DNA of 64,000 nucleotides from Ampelomyces quisqualis. Lineage: Eukaryota; Ascomycota; Dothideomycetes; Pleosporales; Phaeosphaeriaceae. The notes beneath the pieces are model-generated. The model ran no database searches. It worked only from the letters and a program-made list of their open reading frames with translations, and was not told the DNA's origin. Both the position numbers and the translations under genes were made by a program. This document shows positions 63,996 through 64,000 of the stretch, one piece after another (position 1 is the first letter of the stretch; every line of letters starts with the position of its first letter). The stretch lies in assembly GCA_018398575.1 (NCBI GenBank), contig JAGTXZ010000020.1, positions 1,054,001-1,118,000 on the forward strand, written 5' to 3'.

Positions 63996-64000
63996 GGCTT

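Noticed and set aside
1..64000. CRISPR arrays, rRNA or tRNA genes
   Set aside because: No regularly spaced repeats, rRNA-like blocks or cloverleaf with box A and box B were recognised by eye; a tRNA scan would be needed to exclude a single tRNA.

Overview
The window is nuclear DNA of a filamentous ascomycete. Genes are dense, lie on both strands without operons, and are split by short GT-AG introns mostly 48 to 57 bp long. The housekeeping set is clearly fungal: eisosome protein Eis1, sphingolipid C9-methyltransferase, Zn(II)2Cys6 regulator, Pam17, Ste24, RAMP4/Ysy6. Combined with a small cysteine-rich secreted protein, a fungal SLATT membrane protein and a tandem family of double zinc-ribbon proteins, I infer Pezizomycotina, most likely Dothideomycetes (Pleosporales). 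That placement is inference, since no marker gene was compared.

Layout. 0.2-1.5 kb: TFIIH-type CDK (+). 2.1-6.6 kb: pyruvate carboxylase (-), 11 exons. 8.1-13.8 kb: clathrin heavy chain (-), 12 exons. 14.6-17.3 kb: Eis1 (-). 17.9-19.0 kb: tyrosine-phosphatase-like protein (+). 19.3-21.0 kb: sphingolipid C9-methyltransferase (+). 21.6-22.7 kb: adenine deaminase (-). 22.7-24.6 kb: repeat island with two short non-autonomous transposons, each with inverted ends and matching target-site repeats. 24.6-26.5 kb: cytochrome P450 (+). 27.1-28.2 kb: GGCT/GliK-like protein with a membrane segment (+). 29.5-30.5 kb: SLATT-type protein (-). 31.3-31.8 kb: secreted protein with a duplicated cysteine module (-). 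31.8-35.0 kb: long gene-free stretch. 35.0-37.8 kb: large low-complexity protein (+). 38.3-39.4 kb: EMC2 (-), divergent from AP-3 delta (39.7-43.0 kb, +). 43.3-43.8 kb: RAMP4/SERP-like protein (-), divergent from a probable mitochondrial membrane protein (44.1-44.8 kb, +). 45.0-47.5 kb: Zn2Cys6 transcription factor (-). 48.1-48.8 kb: PAM17 (+). 49.9-54.9 kb: three paralogous zinc-ribbon genes plus an N-terminal relic of a fourth, all on the minus strand. 55.6-57.2 kb: STE24 CAAX protease (+). 57.3-58.0 kb: lysine-rich protein (-), divergent from mitochondrial ribosomal protein bL34m (58.2-58.7 kb, +). 59.4-60.3 kb: IMPACT/UPF0029 protein (-). 61.3-62.3 kb: unknown coiled-coil protein (+). 62.9-63.9 kb: tentative membrane protein (-).

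How the genes work together. There is no biosynthetic cluster. Several genes touch membrane traffic and the secretory pathway (clathrin heavy chain, AP-3 delta, EMC2, RAMP4, Ste24, Eis1, sphingolipid methyltransferase), but they are scattered, so I read this as ordinary genome content. The accessory parts are the transposon island with its neighbouring P450, the secreted cysteine-rich gene with its long upstream region, and the zinc-ribbon array, which is the best candidate for an undescribed lineage-specific family. Exon structure is also notable: coding microexons of 15, 20, 21, 27 and 27 nt, and a start codon split by an intron in AP-3 delta. All splice sites were deduced by reading frame, GT/AG signals and protein-family fit. 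The multi-exon models close to whole codons, but no transcript was seen.
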